The notes: generated by a model from the letters alone, not told the origin. A stretch of 64,000 bases of DNA from Streptomyces roseirectus (GCF_014489635.1 NZ_CP060828.1:4874001-4938000), one strand, 5' to 3'; positions 8,601 to 16,109 are shown, counted from the stretch's first letter. Made by a program: numbers and translations.

Positions 8601-10059
8601 AGCGGTCGGCGAGTTCGCGTCGTACGCGGGCATTCATCAGGGCCTGCGTCGCGCGGGCGTGACGGTGCAGGTCACGGCCTCCGGCGGCGACGGTGGACCA
8701 CTGTCCGTCAGTGCCCTTGACCATGTTGGCCAGGGTGAAGTGCAGGTGGAAGTGGGGATCGCCGTACGGCGCACCGCCGACCGGGCGCGCGGCGCGGTGG
8801 ATCATCATCCAGCCGGAGAATCCGCTCGTGCCGATCGTGCGGGCCTCTTCGCCATCGCCGTGCCGGCCGCGCATCGCGTACGCCGTCCAGCGCTCCAGCG
8901 CGTCCACGGACTCGCGTCCCGCCGCGACGATGACGGATTCGACCTCGTCGGCCATCTCCTGCGGCGCGTAGGCCAGGAACACCGACTGCGACTTCGGGAG
9001 GTCCAGGGTGACGTCCGCGCCCCGGTTGCCGACCTCGACCCGGCCTTCCCGCTGGGCCGCCTTGATCTCCTCGGCGTCCCAGACCTCGGCGGGATCGAGG
9101 CCCGCGGCCTTGGCCATCGCGACGGCCTCGCGGACCGCCATCGGCAGGTCCCGCAGGCGCCGTCCGGCTTCGGCCTCGGTCTGGAGGTAGCGGCGTTTCA
9201 TGGACGCGGAGTCGAAGAGGTCGGTGGGCTGCCGGCCCGTTTCGCGGGCCTTGTTCTGTACGGCGTGCAGGAGCGCGCGGGCGTCGAGGCGTCCGCCGGC
9301 CTCGGCGAGGAGGGCTTGCTCCAGGTGCTGTTCGCCGTACAGCTCGACGGCGTTGATGCCGGTCGCGTCGGCGAGGGTGATGAGGGTGGAGGCGGGGACC
9401 TTGTGGGCTTCGCCGAAGCGGAGGAGCTGGCGTTCCATCCGGCCGAAAGCGTCCTTCTTGCGCTTCGAGTCGAGCAGAGAGGCCGGTGTCACGCCGCGTT
9501 CGGCGGCGGTGCGGCGGATCGCGCGGACCAGGGGTGCGGCGGGGAGCTTCGCGGCGGGGGCGACGGCGAGTTTGGGCTCCACCAACGTCCGGCCTGTACG
9601 CGGGTCTTCGCCTCGCATCAGGCGGCGGGCCGCCGGGAACTGGTCGGGGGACAGCACGCTGCCGGGGGCGATGTCGAACTCCGTGAGGCCCTTGCCGATC
9701 CACACCAACGGGCGTTCGCTCGCGTCGAGGTGGTAGTCGACCTGGCCGTCGGCGGCGGGCGTGGGAAGAACCTCCTCGCCGTACAGCGTGCGGGCGTCGA
9801 TACCGGCCGCTGCGGCGACTTCGACGGCGTCGAACCCGGCGAACCTCGCGGTCTTCGCGTTGCGTATCTGGGTGCGGGCGCGGAAGAACGCCTTCTTCGC
9901 CTCGGTCGCGCCGAGCAGCGCGGCGACGGAGGTTCCGGTCTCCTCGGCCTTGGCCTCGATGACGGCGATGAGCGGAGCGGCGTCGACGGTGGGCGCCTTC
10001 CCGCACCCGTGACCTCCGGTCAGGCGGTACTCGACCTGCCCGTCCGACGGACCGATCAT
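5662..10059 (-). CDS. MobF-type relaxase/helicase with triple repeats
   Basis: 1465 residues from ATG 10059; GTG 10065, 10074 and 10086 are alternatives. The relaxase domain shows H421 and HLH 438-440 in DPHFHLHF, the histidine triad that binds the metal, and candidate catalytic tyrosines at 11 (QVEYRL) and 109 (QVDYHL). A RecD2/TraI-like helicase follows, with Walker A GVAGAGKTT near 741 and Walker B VLVVDEAAM, and a coiled-coil C-terminus. It should nick oriT, stay bound to the 5' end and unwind the strand. Unusual are three related segments of about 75 residues (28-97, 175-250, 260-333) around the second tyrosine. No coupling ATPase lies nearby in the window. Confidence 0.85.
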   Translation of the reverse strand: MIGPSDGQVEYRLTGGHGCGKAPTVDAAPLIAVIEAKAEETGTSVAALLGATEAKKAFFRARTQIRNAKTARFAGFDAVEVAAAAGIDARTLYGEEVLPTPAADGQVDYHLDASERPLVWIGKGLTEFDIAPGSVLSPDQFPAARRLMRGEDPRTGRTLVEPKLAVAPAAKLPAAPLVRAIRRTAAERGVTPASLLDSKRKKDAFGRMERQLLRFGEAHKVPASTLITLADATGINAVELYGEQHLEQALLAEAGGRLDARALLHAVQNKARETGRQPTDLFDSASMKRRYLQTEAEAGRRLRDLPMAVREAVAMAKAAGLDPAEVWDAEEIKAAQREGRVEVGNRGADVTLDLPKSQSVFLAYAPQEMADEVESVIVAAGRESVDALERWTAYAMRGRHGDGEEARTIGTSGFSGWMMIHRAARPVGGAPYGDPHFHLHFTLANMVKGTDGQWSTVAAGGRDLHRHARATQALMNARVRRELADRYGIRFRREVRTGAWEIAAIPEPTIRLFSKRDSQVRELLTRLGLDYDSATLRERTAASAVSKAAKNGEAAGAADDVLRAYWQAEGRAAGDDPDAITTAAVHDDAPVSNPNLDELCALVFDPKTGLTAHSKEFTHAAAIAAVLDALPHGIGTADEAEHLTDAVLRHAGYAVQLKPKGAQHYTHAARYTTADIVAAETLIVTETTRRLSEQTARVSTDTVEMTLSAVEAQQGFAFSGEQRAVLDRLLTAGHGIDGVIGVAGAGKTTIMDAARQAWQAQGLVVAGASTAAVAAANLKAEAGITSRTLASWLTGIRADGPGLTGVDVLVVDEAAMCDDRDIAELLAHAAKTGTKVVGIGDPKQLHSPGVGGHFAAVHHLVGGLTLTENFRQKDAVERRALQLWRDDKRMESLRTFAATGRVHALADKDETLAAMLTVWADKRIAYDDDHTAVQQLLMLAATNEIVDELNLGARALRKASGDLTGPEHTYALAGGGELVLSIGDQVLLRANDYRARRTGGASEDVLNGFRGIVRAVDDERRVLVEWREKTPDGHRDHAEWVDTDYIAQGGLSLGYAITGHKSQGLSVQEALVYGPGAQANALYTMLSRDKKESHLFLPLSVYESDADRARAGEPESEREQLDRAVAGLIREIESGTEERMILTELPSTAVPAHIREAVADLPVPRAPGAAEPSHDDAEPEAANLSSRRTPSPSSEVPAPTANRPYAHLSNNALRDAIRKATTATRTTRTAADRAEAKAAHAEQQTAAGAGPAVLAFERHRHDLLTRAEAIREVRAITDAVAQHTAAQEDASERLHQLDQRLAAVGRFGRPVLRGQERVLVEAERVTVHAYEAQMTGELNALNNRLRERAVVAGPDGEHEGVLEGAAVLQRDSMTLVQGAQEKDEQAAVRLRREATKARGMASGAVHREERLRHELENRTGSEPDGTGSRLNRERQRGTGVAHARETYSTSLSTLESDIPPSAQEL

Positions 10060-10129
10060 CGTCACCCACCCCACCGGCCCGCCCACCTCCCGTTCAAGAA
10101 CCGACCAGATCCGGTCATCTTGGCCAATT

Positions 10130-10152
10130 GTATCGTCGCGAAGCGACGATAC
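10130..10152. other. perfect palindrome, candidate oriT or operator
   Basis: A perfect 10-bp inverted repeat with a 3-base spacer (GTATCGTCGC, GAA, GCGACGATAC) lies 70 bases upstream of the relaxase start, in the gap before a plus-strand gene. MobF relaxases recognise an inverted repeat next to nic, usually beside their own gene, so this is the best oriT candidate in the window. An operator for a regulator of the relaxase gene is the main alternative. Confidence 0.45.
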
Positions 10153-10364
10153 CTTGGTCCTCTCTTTCCAAAAGGGCTGGTCAGAGTGCCTAAGCAGCAC
10201 TCTGAAGGCTGGGGCTTTCCGGATGATCGCCATCGAACTGTTACCGCTGACGATGAGAGGCGGCGGCGAGCTAGTTGCCGGTCAGTTGCGTGCTGCTTGC
10301 GTGGTCAGCGACGTGCTGTCGCTGACACCGTTGGGGAGATTCCGGAAGTTCAAGGGAGGAACCC

Positions 10365-10718
10365 ATGAAGAAAGCGATCGTGGCGTTGTCCGCCGTCGCC
10401 GTGGCGACACTCACGTGGACGACGCCGGCGTCCGCTGCGCCGCCCCCCGCCTTCGACTGCCCGGCCAACTACTCCTGCTACTGGACGGGGGCCAGCGGTG
10501 CGGGTTCCCAGTGGAACGCCCCCAGCTGCGGTGGCTGGACCTTCTCGGGAACGGTCTGGAACAACAACCTGGGATCGATACAGAACCGCGGCAACGGCAC
10601 GGTTCATCTCTACGACACCACCAACTACACCGGCTACCTGGCGAGCATCGCGATCGGCGGAGCCGTCAACCTCGGCTCCCTGGGCGACCGGGTCGGCTCC
10701 ATCCGCATCAACTGCTGA
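10365..10718 (+). CDS. secreted I36-like peptidase inhibitor
   Basis: 117 residues with a strong ribosome site (GGGAGGA) and a Sec signal peptide: MKK, hydrophobic core VALSAVAVATLTW, cleavage after PASA at about residue 26. The mature part is about 90 residues with four cysteines and crystallin-like segments (CPANYSCYWT; YDTTNYTGYL; LGDRVGSIRINC). This fits the beta-gamma-crystallin fold of the Streptomyces metalloproteinase inhibitor (family I36) and related small secreted proteins. It is a lone plus-strand gene between the relaxase and a minus-strand operon, so probably cargo. Actual inhibition is not shown. Confidence 0.75.
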   Translation: MKKAIVALSAVAVATLTWTTPASAAPPPAFDCPANYSCYWTGASGAGSQWNAPSCGGWTFSGTVWNNNLGSIQNRGNGTVHLYDTTNYTGYLASIAIGGAVNLGSLGDRVGSIRINC

Positions 10719-10750
10719 ACTCACCCCGAACCCCTCCTCATGGCCCAGTG

Positions 10751-10772
10751 GGGCGGACCAGCAGGCCCGCCC
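10751..10772. terminator. weak hairpin between convergent genes
   Basis: GGGCGG and CCGCCC, 6-bp arms with a 10-base loop, sit between the stop of the secreted protein gene and the stop of the minus-strand gene at 10803. There is no clear T run, so termination is only likely from position. Confidence 0.35.
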
Positions 10773-10802
10773 TACCCAGCTTCCCGGCATGCTGCCTCAG
10801 AG

Positions 10803-10988
10803 TCAGCCCGCCCGGAGGGGCCAGTCGTCGAACGGGATCGGTGAGCGGCCGGTCGCTTCGCGGACCGCTTCGTCGGTCCCGCACGGCGTGCAGATCAGAA
10901 CCTCGCGGTCTGCCGTCAGCCGGGAACGCGCAGGCCGTTCACCGAGCAGCCCGCCGCATCGCGGGCAGCGGTTCTCGGGCACGGTCAC
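10803..10988 (-). CDS. small zinc-ribbon-like protein
   Basis: 61 residues. Two CxxC pairs (CPRCGG at about 8-13 and CTPCG at about 33-37) suggest a treble-clef or ribbon zinc site. The GTG start overlaps the stop of the preceding gene by four bases (GTGA), so it is the last gene of a three-gene minus-strand operon. The role is unknown; similar tiny zinc proteins are frequent in actinobacterial plasmids and phages. Confidence 0.6.
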   Translation of the reverse strand: MTVPENRCPRCGGLLGERPARSRLTADREVLICTPCGTDEAVREATGRSPIPFDDWPLRAG

Positions 10989-11665
10989 TCCTCGGGGTTC
11001 TCGCGAGCCGACTTCAGGATCAGGTGCCAGACGGTCCGGGAGGACTCCTTCTCCGACAGCTCCTGCAACTGCCCGATCAACTCGGCGTTCTTCGCCCCAG
11101 GGTTCTCCGCGAGCACCCGCCGGGCGAGAGCAAGCCGTTCATCTCCCTGGTAGGGGTACGCCAGCCCGCGGCGCCCCTTGGGCCGCCCGCCCGCGTGACC
11201 GCGACCCTTGCGGTCCGCGAGGTACTGCCAAAGCCTCCAGCGCTTCCACTTCGGACGCCGGCGGGTCGGGAGGATGTCCCAGTCGTCGGGTTCGGGCCAG
11301 CCCTCCGGGGGGTTCTTGACGTAGTGGGAGACGGTGGTGGAGTCGGCGAACCCGCAGATCTTCGCCGCTTCGGCGGGGCCGACCAGCTCTTCGGGGTCAC
11401 CGTCGAGCTTCGGCGGATTCGTGGTACTCGCGGCGGCCCGCCGACGCTGAAGCTCGTGGTGCCACTTCGCCCAGGTGTCGCCGTCCCAGTGCATGACGCC
11501 GTCGAGGGTCGCGGTGACGGGCGGGTGCCCGTTGTTCTCGCGGTCGGTCCAGAGGTTCTGGAGCGTGGACTCGCTGATGTTGTGGACCTTGCGCAGGTCG
11601 GCTCGTGAGTAGAGCGTGCGGCCGGTATCGGGGGCCAACGTTGGTCTCCTGTTCGGGGTGGTCAT
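10985..11665 (-). CDS. DNA-binding protein with two HTH-like segments
   Basis: 226 residues. The first segment (about 18-60: YSRADLRKVHNISESTLQNL) and the second (about 93-125: GPAEAAKICGFADSTTVSHY) each look like a MerR/excisionase-type helix-turn-helix, and a basic patch follows (RRRPKWKRWRLWQYL). Its start overlaps the stop of the upstream gene by four bases (ATGA) and its stop overlaps the next start. A regulator or recombination directionality factor would fit an integrated element that lacks an obvious xis beside its integrase, but that is inference. Confidence 0.6.
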   Translation of the reverse strand: MTTPNRRPTLAPDTGRTLYSRADLRKVHNISESTLQNLWTDRENNGHPPVTATLDGVMHWDGDTWAKWHHELQRRRAAASTTNPPKLDGDPEELVGPAEAAKICGFADSTTVSHYVKNPPEGWPEPDDWDILPTRRRPKWKRWRLWQYLADRKGRGHAGGRPKGRRGLAYPYQGDERLALARRVLAENPGAKNAELIGQLQELSEKESSRTVWHLILKSARENPEE

Positions 11666-11934
11666 GGAAGGTCGTCCGGGGCCGGCGTCCAGGTACGCGT
11701 GCCGGTCGGCTCAAGTCTGGTGAGGGTGGCGATCTCGTGCAGAGGAACGGCGGCGGCCCAGTCGGCGCGGCCGGGGTGGCCGACGGGAAGGTTGAGCACG
11801 AGGTGCCGGCCGGTCGGGGGGAAGTCCTCGACGATGACGAAGCTGTCGGTGTCGTCGGCGCTGATGCTGTTACCCCTCTTGAGCTGGGCAATGTCGCCTG
11901 GCTGGGGACAGTCGGGGTGGCGGTCGCGTAGCAT
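11662..11934 (-). CDS. hypothetical protein, first gene of operon
   Basis: 90 residues, acidic and beta-rich in character (SFVIVEDFPPTGRHLVLNLP), no recognised family and no membrane segment. ATG 11934 is reached through the shared leader: a hairpin with loop AGGGCAACA at 11962-11999 and CTCTCACCAG at 11947-11956. The stop overlaps the start of the HTH gene, so the three genes 11934 to 10803 are cotranscribed. Its place first behind the element's common leader suggests that it belongs to the same regulon. Confidence 0.55.
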   Translation of the reverse strand: MLRDRHPDCPQPGDIAQLKRGNSISADDTDSFVIVEDFPPTGRHLVLNLPVGHPGRADWAAAVPLHEIATLTRLEPTGTRTWTPAPDDLP

Positions 11935-11946
11935 GGTCGGGTCTTT

Positions 11947-12098
11947 CTGGTGAGAGACATCGACGGCCAGCGCCTTGTTGCCCTTGTGCGCTGGCCGTCA
12001 TTTCGTTGTCCGGGTTGGTGCGATGCCCAGGCCGGCCGGAGGTTGCTCTGCTCCGTTGACAGCCGAGTAATTAAACCACCTTTGATGCGGCCAGGGCG
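11947..12098 (-). promoter_or_regulatory. promoter and leader hairpin of 11934 operon
   Basis: TTTAAT (12070-12075) matches the -10 of the other six cassettes, but the -35 at 17 bases (CGCCCT) is poor. The leader holds a perfect 12-bp hairpin GACGGCCAGCGC / GCGCTGGCCGTC (11962-11999). Its loop contains the conserved AGGGCAACA although the stem differs completely from the other copies. CTCTCACCAG follows before the start. Confidence 0.6.
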
Positions 12099-12125
12099 GG
12101 GCTCTGGTTCGAGGGACGGCAACCA

Positions 12126-12719
12126 TCAGAAGAGCGCCCCTTGGTCCGTCGGGGCCTCGGCTCGGCTCCTCGGCGGTCGGTCGACGCGGAGTTCGTAGCG
12201 CGGGCGCCGTGCGTGCGGCGGAGCGTGGGCTTCGCGGTGGTGGCGGTTCCAGACCACGAGCGGTGCGCCCTGGTCCACCCACCCCTCCGGGTACCGGGAG
12301 GTGAGCTGGACCCAACGGTGCCGGCTCTGCGGGATCTCCCACCTGTCCCTGACCCTGGTGATCGGCGGGAGCGTCCGCCACCCGGGGAACGCGTGGTCGT
12401 GAGCGTCCTCCACCGCGTCGTTGTCGCCGTCGCCGTATCCGTCGCCGCGGTGGACGGGGCCCTCCCAGTCACAGGCAAGGCATCCGCCCCGGAACTCCTG
12501 CTGCTCCCGGCGCCCGGACTGCCGGCTTCGGGTGAGGAGGGTGGGGGTGTGGTGCGCGGGTGGGTCCAGTTCGTGCCCGAGGTCGCAGTACGCGCCGCCG
12601 GGGTGTCCGGGCTGGATGTGCCACGTTCGCGGGGCGCTCTCTGCGGGAGCACGTGTACGTGCGTTGCGCACCCGCCAGTAGTACGTCTGTCGCGCTCGGG
12701 CCCCGGTCGGCTCGGTCAC
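12126..12719 (-). CDS. DUF6349-like protein
   Basis: 197 residues from GTG 12719, which overlaps the previous stop by four bases. A CxxC pair (GGCLACDWEGPV, about residues 78-89) and the segment AVEDAHDHAFPGWRTLP are typical of an actinobacterial family that I recall as DUF6349, found in plasmids and phages. No catalytic residues stand out; a zinc-binding fold is possible from the C/H content. It is the last gene of the 15368 to 12126 run. Assignment is by memory of the motif, so moderate. Confidence 0.6.
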   Translation of the reverse strand: MTEPTGARARQTYYWRVRNARTRAPAESAPRTWHIQPGHPGGAYCDLGHELDPPAHHTPTLLTRSRQSGRREQQEFRGGCLACDWEGPVHRGDGYGDGDNDAVEDAHDHAFPGWRTLPPITRVRDRWEIPQSRHRWVQLTSRYPEGWVDQGAPLVVWNRHHREAHAPPHARRPRYELRVDRPPRSRAEAPTDQGALF

Positions 12720-13117
12720 GGTTCCTCACTGCGGGTGGCGCGCAGGACCTCGCGAAGGGGATCGGCGAGGACGGCTTGTGCGTCCGGGGCATCGAGGAAC
12801 CTCGGCCCGTACGCGCGGCGGATCGCGCGGCGGGCGTCCTGGTGGCGGTCGTGTTCAGGGTCGTACGACGACCTGTCCAGCACGTCATAGCCGTGCTGGG
12901 TGAGCGCGGCGGTTGTGAGGGAGCGGACCTCCACCGAGTTGAGGGTGCCGAAGTCAGTCTCCGCCGGGGCCGCGAGAAGCACGCGGACCAGTTCGGAGGC
13001 GCTGAGCCGGGGGTGGAGAGGTACGGCGATCCGGTGGACGCCGTCCCGGCTGGGGGTGGCCGCTCCTCGGCGGCTCGGTGTTCTGATGGTGCTGCGGAAT
13101 TCTGTCGTCTCGTCCAT
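12716..13117 (-). CDS. hypothetical protein
   Basis: 133 residues from ATG 13117. Central part is helical (LSASELVRVLLAAPAETDFG; VEVRSLTTAALTQHGYDVLD) and the C-terminus is Arg/Asp-rich (DARRAIRRAYGPRFLDAPDA). No known domain is recognised. The stop overlaps the GTG of the next gene by four bases (GTGA), so the two products are translationally coupled. It lies 31 bases after a DUF6197 gene in the same orientation. No strong ribosome site is visible before the ATG. Confidence 0.55.
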   Translation of the reverse strand: MDETTEFRSTIRTPSRRGAATPSRDGVHRIAVPLHPRLSASELVRVLLAAPAETDFGTLNSVEVRSLTTAALTQHGYDVLDRSSYDPEHDRHQDARRAIRRAYGPRFLDAPDAQAVLADPLREVLRATRSEEP

Positions 13118-13148
13118 CGTGCTGGCTTTCGGGAAACTTGGGTGCGGG

Positions 13149-13565
13149 TCAGAACAGGGCGCGGGCGGCGGTGCGGAACGCACGGGCGGCCTCCGTGGCG
13201 GTGCGGCCGGGCTCGGCGCTCCATCGGTCGATGACCTCGCGGTGCAGGGCTTTCGCGGCGGCGGGCTCGTCGGCAGTGACGGGGAGTCCGGTGAGGTGCT
13301 TGGCAAGCAGGGCGAATGCCTGGTCGCGGGCGCGGTGGATGCGGTCCCAGTCGTACGTCCGGCCAGCGGCCCCCCGTCCGTGTCCAGCGGCGACTTCGAG
13401 GGCTCCGCGCGGCCAGCACGGCAGGGTGGCAGTGCGGCCGGGGCCGGCGAAGAGGCGGGGGCCCTGGTGAATGCCGACGTGTTCGATGTGGCAGGCGGCC
13501 CATTCGAGGATTCCGGCCGGGGTGTCCGCGATGACGACGCTGTTGGGGCTGTAGTGGATCGGCAT
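13149..13565 (-). CDS. DUF6197-family protein, copy 1
   Basis: 138 residues from ATG 13565. The N-terminal block AACHIEHVGIHQGPRLF closely parallels AAHIERVGLYQGDHLW in the protein at 22924-23379, and both continue with a short Trp/Arg region, a helical middle (ALLAKHLTGLP) and an Ala-rich C-terminal helix. This is the pattern of DUF6197, a family of unknown function common in Streptomyces mobile elements. Two diverged copies within one element suggest duplication or independent acquisition. The gene sits within the 15368-12126 run. Confidence 0.65.
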   Translation of the reverse strand: MPIHYSPNSVVIADTPAGILEWAACHIEHVGIHQGPRLFAGPGRTATLPCWPRGALEVAAGHGRGAAGRTYDWDRIHRARDQAFALLAKHLTGLPVTADEPAAAKALHREVIDRWSAEPGRTATEAARAFRTAARALF

Positions 13566-13618
13566 GGTGACGTCCGTTTCGGGGCCGGGGGCGGCAGCGC
13601 GCCGCCTCCGGGGTCGGT

Positions 13619-14281
13619 CTACTGCTGGTGGGCGGGGATGAGTTCGCGGACCCGGTCCTTGCCGAGGCACCCGCCCTCGTGGCGGTGGGCACTCGGCGGA
13701 GCGCCGTTGCGTCCTCGCAGGTGGCTCCGGAACTCCGGGCCCTCCCGCGGGCACAGTTCGCAGGAGAGGGACCAGTGGTTGTCGGAGCCCGGGAACCCGG
13801 TGAGTACCGCTCGCCAGCGGTGAGCCGCGAGTCCGGCGAACGCCGTCCGCGCGCTCTGGATGTTGCGGTCGGTGGCGGGCATCCGCGGGTGCAGCAGGGG
13901 GACTGGCCCGTGAAGTGGCTGGGGAGCTTCGGCGCGTACGTGGTCCAGGGGGACGGTGGTGATGCGTCCGGTGGCGTACTCCTGGGCGAGGTGGGCGGCG
14001 GCCAGCTCGATGCCGGGGACTCCGACGGGCGGGCGGCGGAGGTTGTGTTCTCCCGTGCTGGTGTCGACCCACCAGTCCCGGTGCCATCTGTGGGCGCGGC
14101 CGATGACGAGGTCGTCACCGATGATCACGGGGTACCGGCATTCGATGTCCGGGGTTCCGATGCGGTAGGGCAGGGTGGTCTGAAGGGGAGGGTGCTCGAC
14201 GTCTTCGGGTGTGCGGTGGTTGTCCGGGTCTGCGTCGGTGTTGGTGACGGGCGCGGGTCGTTCGAGGAGTGGGGTGGTCAT
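13619..14281 (-). CDS. hypothetical protein with Cys/His tail
   Basis: 220 residues from ATG 14281. The middle (residues about 45-75: CRYPVIIGDDLVIGRAHRWH) is beta-rich and the C-terminus has C-x2-C (CELCPREG) and HRHEGGC, a possible zinc site. No family is recognised. The gene is preceded by a 13-bp hairpin (14312-14344) and CTCTCACCAG, the same leader layout as the promoter cassettes but without a promoter, 73 bases after the DUF3560 gene. Confidence 0.55.
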   Translation of the reverse strand: MTTPLLERPAPVTNTDADPDNHRTPEDVEHPPLQTTLPYRIGTPDIECRYPVIIGDDLVIGRAHRWHRDWWVDTSTGEHNLRRPPVGVPGIELAAAHLAQEYATGRITTVPLDHVRAEAPQPLHGPVPLLHPRMPATDRNIQSARTAFAGLAAHRWRAVLTGFPGSDNHWSLSCELCPREGPEFRSHLRGRNGAPPSAHRHEGGCLGKDRVRELIPAHQQ

Positions 14282-14295
14282 GGTGGTGCCCTGTT

Positions 14296-14344
14296 CTGGT
14301 GAGAGAGGGGTCCCGCACCGGCGGTGCTCGGCCGCCGGTGCGGG
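14296..14344 (-). promoter_or_regulatory. internal leader hairpin and CTCTCACCAG
   Basis: A perfect 13-bp hairpin (CCCGCACCGGCGG with its complement, loop CCGAGCA on the minus strand) and then CTCTCACCAG (14296-14305) lie between the DUF3560 stop and ATG 14281. There is no TTTAAT box, so this copy works within an operon transcript. Confidence 0.5.
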
Positions 14345-14354
14345 TAGACGGTCG

Positions 14355-15368
14355 TTACGCGGCGCCGGTCGTGGGCGTCTGCCGCATCTCGTCGGCGCTC
14401 TTGCGTCCCGAGACGTCGTCGTAGGGGACCGTCCAGGTCCACCCGTCGAGCCGGTTGTCCTCGGCTCGGACGACCGCTTGTCCGACGCCGTTGTGGATGT
14501 GCGGGATGGTCACCGACTTGGGGTTGACGCGCAGGACCTCGTACCAGGTGCCTCGGCAGCGCACGAAGTCACCGCGTTGGAAGTCGGCCTTCGACCAGAC
14601 CTTGAAGCCCTTGGCCTCGGCGTCCTTGATGACCTGTTCCCAGTGCTCGATCTCCTCGGTCAGCTCCTGGTGCTCAGTCACCAGCTCCGGGTCCGCCGGG
14701 TTGCGGGGGTACCCCTTGGCGGACTCCCCGCGCTGCCACTTCTCGACCGCACGGAGGTCGGCCCGGAGCTTGTCGAGACGGCGGAGGGTGCGGCCGGGGT
14801 CCTTGCGGAACCGCTCGTAGTTGGCGGCGGCCCGCTCGCGGTCGCTCCAGTACTGGGCGCGGTCGTGCTCGCTGATGCTCTTGCGCATCGCGTTGTCGAT
14901 CCGCTCCTGATCCCGTCGTGCGCGGCGCTCGGAGTGGTGGCCGACCAGGATCGGCTGGCCGAAGGGGATGCGGTCGGCTATCTCCCGGCCCGAGGCCCGT
15001 GCGGTCTCGGAGTTCCGGGCGGCGGTGCCCGCGTACCCGCCGAACCGCTCGGCTCGTTCCTGGGCTCGCTCTTCCCGGTCCTGCTCGGCCTCGCCGAAGC
15101 TCCTGCGGTCGGCGTTGTCGACGCTCAGCGTGACCTCGAAGCCGGCATCTCGGAGTCGCTGCGCGAGGAGTTCGAGGGAGGGGGTGTGGGTCGCATGGTC
15201 GCGGCTGTGCGGGAGGTACCAGCAACCGAGGTTCCTGCTCCAGCGGAAGGGCTGGCGGCCGGTCCTGCCGTACTCGCGGATTTTCAGGATCTCCGCTGTT
15301 CCATCGCCCCGTGCCGTGCCCTCGATCAGGGTCCCTTCCCGGCGGGTGTGCGTGATCTCGATAGTCAC
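14355..15368 (-). CDS. DUF3560-domain protein
   Basis: 337 residues from GTG 15368 (a longer frame would remove the CTCACCAG leader just upstream). The N-terminus (IEITHTRREGTLIEGTARGD, then WYLPHSRDHATHTPSLELLA) is the DUF3560 signature, a domain found in plasmid and ICE accessory genes and of unknown role. A long charged coiled coil follows (about 95-250, repeated RAxER/EIEHWEQ) and the C-terminal part (RGDFVRCRGTWYEVLRVNPK) looks like a small beta-barrel that could bind nucleic acid. It heads the group 15368 to 12126. Confidence 0.75.
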   Translation of the reverse strand: MTIEITHTRREGTLIEGTARGDGTAEILKIREYGRTGRQPFRWSRNLGCWYLPHSRDHATHTPSLELLAQRLRDAGFEVTLSVDNADRRSFGEAEQDREERAQERAERFGGYAGTAARNSETARASGREIADRIPFGQPILVGHHSERRARRDQERIDNAMRKSISEHDRAQYWSDRERAAANYERFRKDPGRTLRRLDKLRADLRAVEKWQRGESAKGYPRNPADPELVTEHQELTEEIEHWEQVIKDAEAKGFKVWSKADFQRGDFVRCRGTWYEVLRVNPKSVTIPHIHNGVGQAVVRAEDNRLDGWTWTVPYDDVSGRKSADEMRQTPTTGAA

Positions 15369-15382
15369 TGAACTGGTCTTTT

Positions 15383-15669
15383 CTGGTGAGGAGTTGGTCT
15401 GTCCGCAGGACGGACCTTGCATGGGAGACGGGCCGCACTACAGGCGCGGGCCGTGAGGGACGAGCGGGTCGCGGGCCGTCGCGCCCTGCGCGGCGGCAGG
15501 GGCTGCCGCGCCCCCGCGGGGCGCGTCCTTCACGGTCCGGTGCCCGTCGGCGGTCGACGGAGCGACCGGCGGCGGTGAACGCACCGGACCTGTCCTGCCG
15601 CCCCGAAGGGGTGTCCGCTCCGGTACTGAGGGCCTGCCGGTCCGGGGGTGTTGCCCTCCCCCGGACCGG
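15383..15669 (-). promoter_or_regulatory. intergenic leader with AGGGCAACA hairpin
   Basis: The 312 bases between the gene at 15681 and GTG 15368 hold no gene that I can support. Just after the upstream stop there is a perfect 12-bp hairpin (15637-15648 with 15658-15669, stem CCGGTCCGGGGG) whose loop is exactly AGGGCAACA. Further on are GC-rich stems and finally a GTCCG/CGGAC hairpin and CTCACCAG at 15383-15390. No TTTAAT promoter is present here. Confidence 0.55.
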
Positions 15670-15680
15670 TGGGACCGTGG

Positions 15681-16097
15681 TCAGCTGAGGTGGAGCGTGG
15701 GCCGCGAGGCGGGGTCGGCCAGCCCGGTCCGCTCGCGCCACGCGTGGCGGACGGCGGCGCGCAGTGCGTCCCCGTCGTCGTAGGCGAACCGACCCTGGCG
15801 CATGGTGCGGACGATGTCGCGGAACGCGTCCTGGTGCATCGTGGTCAGCGTGTCGTCGATCGGGGTCAGCTCGTGCGGGAACATCGCCTGGACGCTGTGA
15901 CCGGGCTGCGGGGCACCGAGGGTGAAGTACCAGACGACCGCCATGGTGGCCCTGTCCGCGAACTCCGGCCCGCCGAAGGGGCAGACGACGACGGCGGGGA
16001 GGGTGTTGAACTGGCGGCCCCGGTGCCAGGGTCCGGCGAGTACGAGCGTCGCGGTGGGGAAGTCCCGGACGGTGGGGGCCTGCTGGGTGGTGAGCAT
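15681..16097 (-). CDS. hypothetical protein under cassette promoter
   Basis: 138 residues from ATG 16097. It begins with beta-rich segments (ATLVLAGPWHRGRQFNTLPA; MAVVWYFTLGAPQPGHSVQA) and ends with a helical part (ALRAAVRHAWRERTG). No family is recognised. It is preceded by a complete promoter/leader cassette and followed directly by an AGGGCAACA hairpin that leads into the DUF3560 gene, so both probably share a transcript. The small soluble character fits a DNA- or protein-binding accessory factor, but this is only a guess. Confidence 0.55.
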   Translation of the reverse strand: MLTTQQAPTVRDFPTATLVLAGPWHRGRQFNTLPAVVVCPFGGPEFADRATMAVVWYFTLGAPQPGHSVQAMFPHELTPIDDTLTTMHQDAFRDIVRTMRQGRFAYDDGDALRAAVRHAWRERTGLADPASRPTLHLS

Positions 16098-16109
16098 GTC
16101 GTTTCCTGT

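Noticed and set aside
7522..10368. A 948-codon open frame on the plus strand opposite the relaxase
   Set aside because: It is antisense to a gene with clear relaxase and helicase motifs, and its translation is low-complexity Gly/Val/Asp with no domain; high GC makes long antisense frames common.
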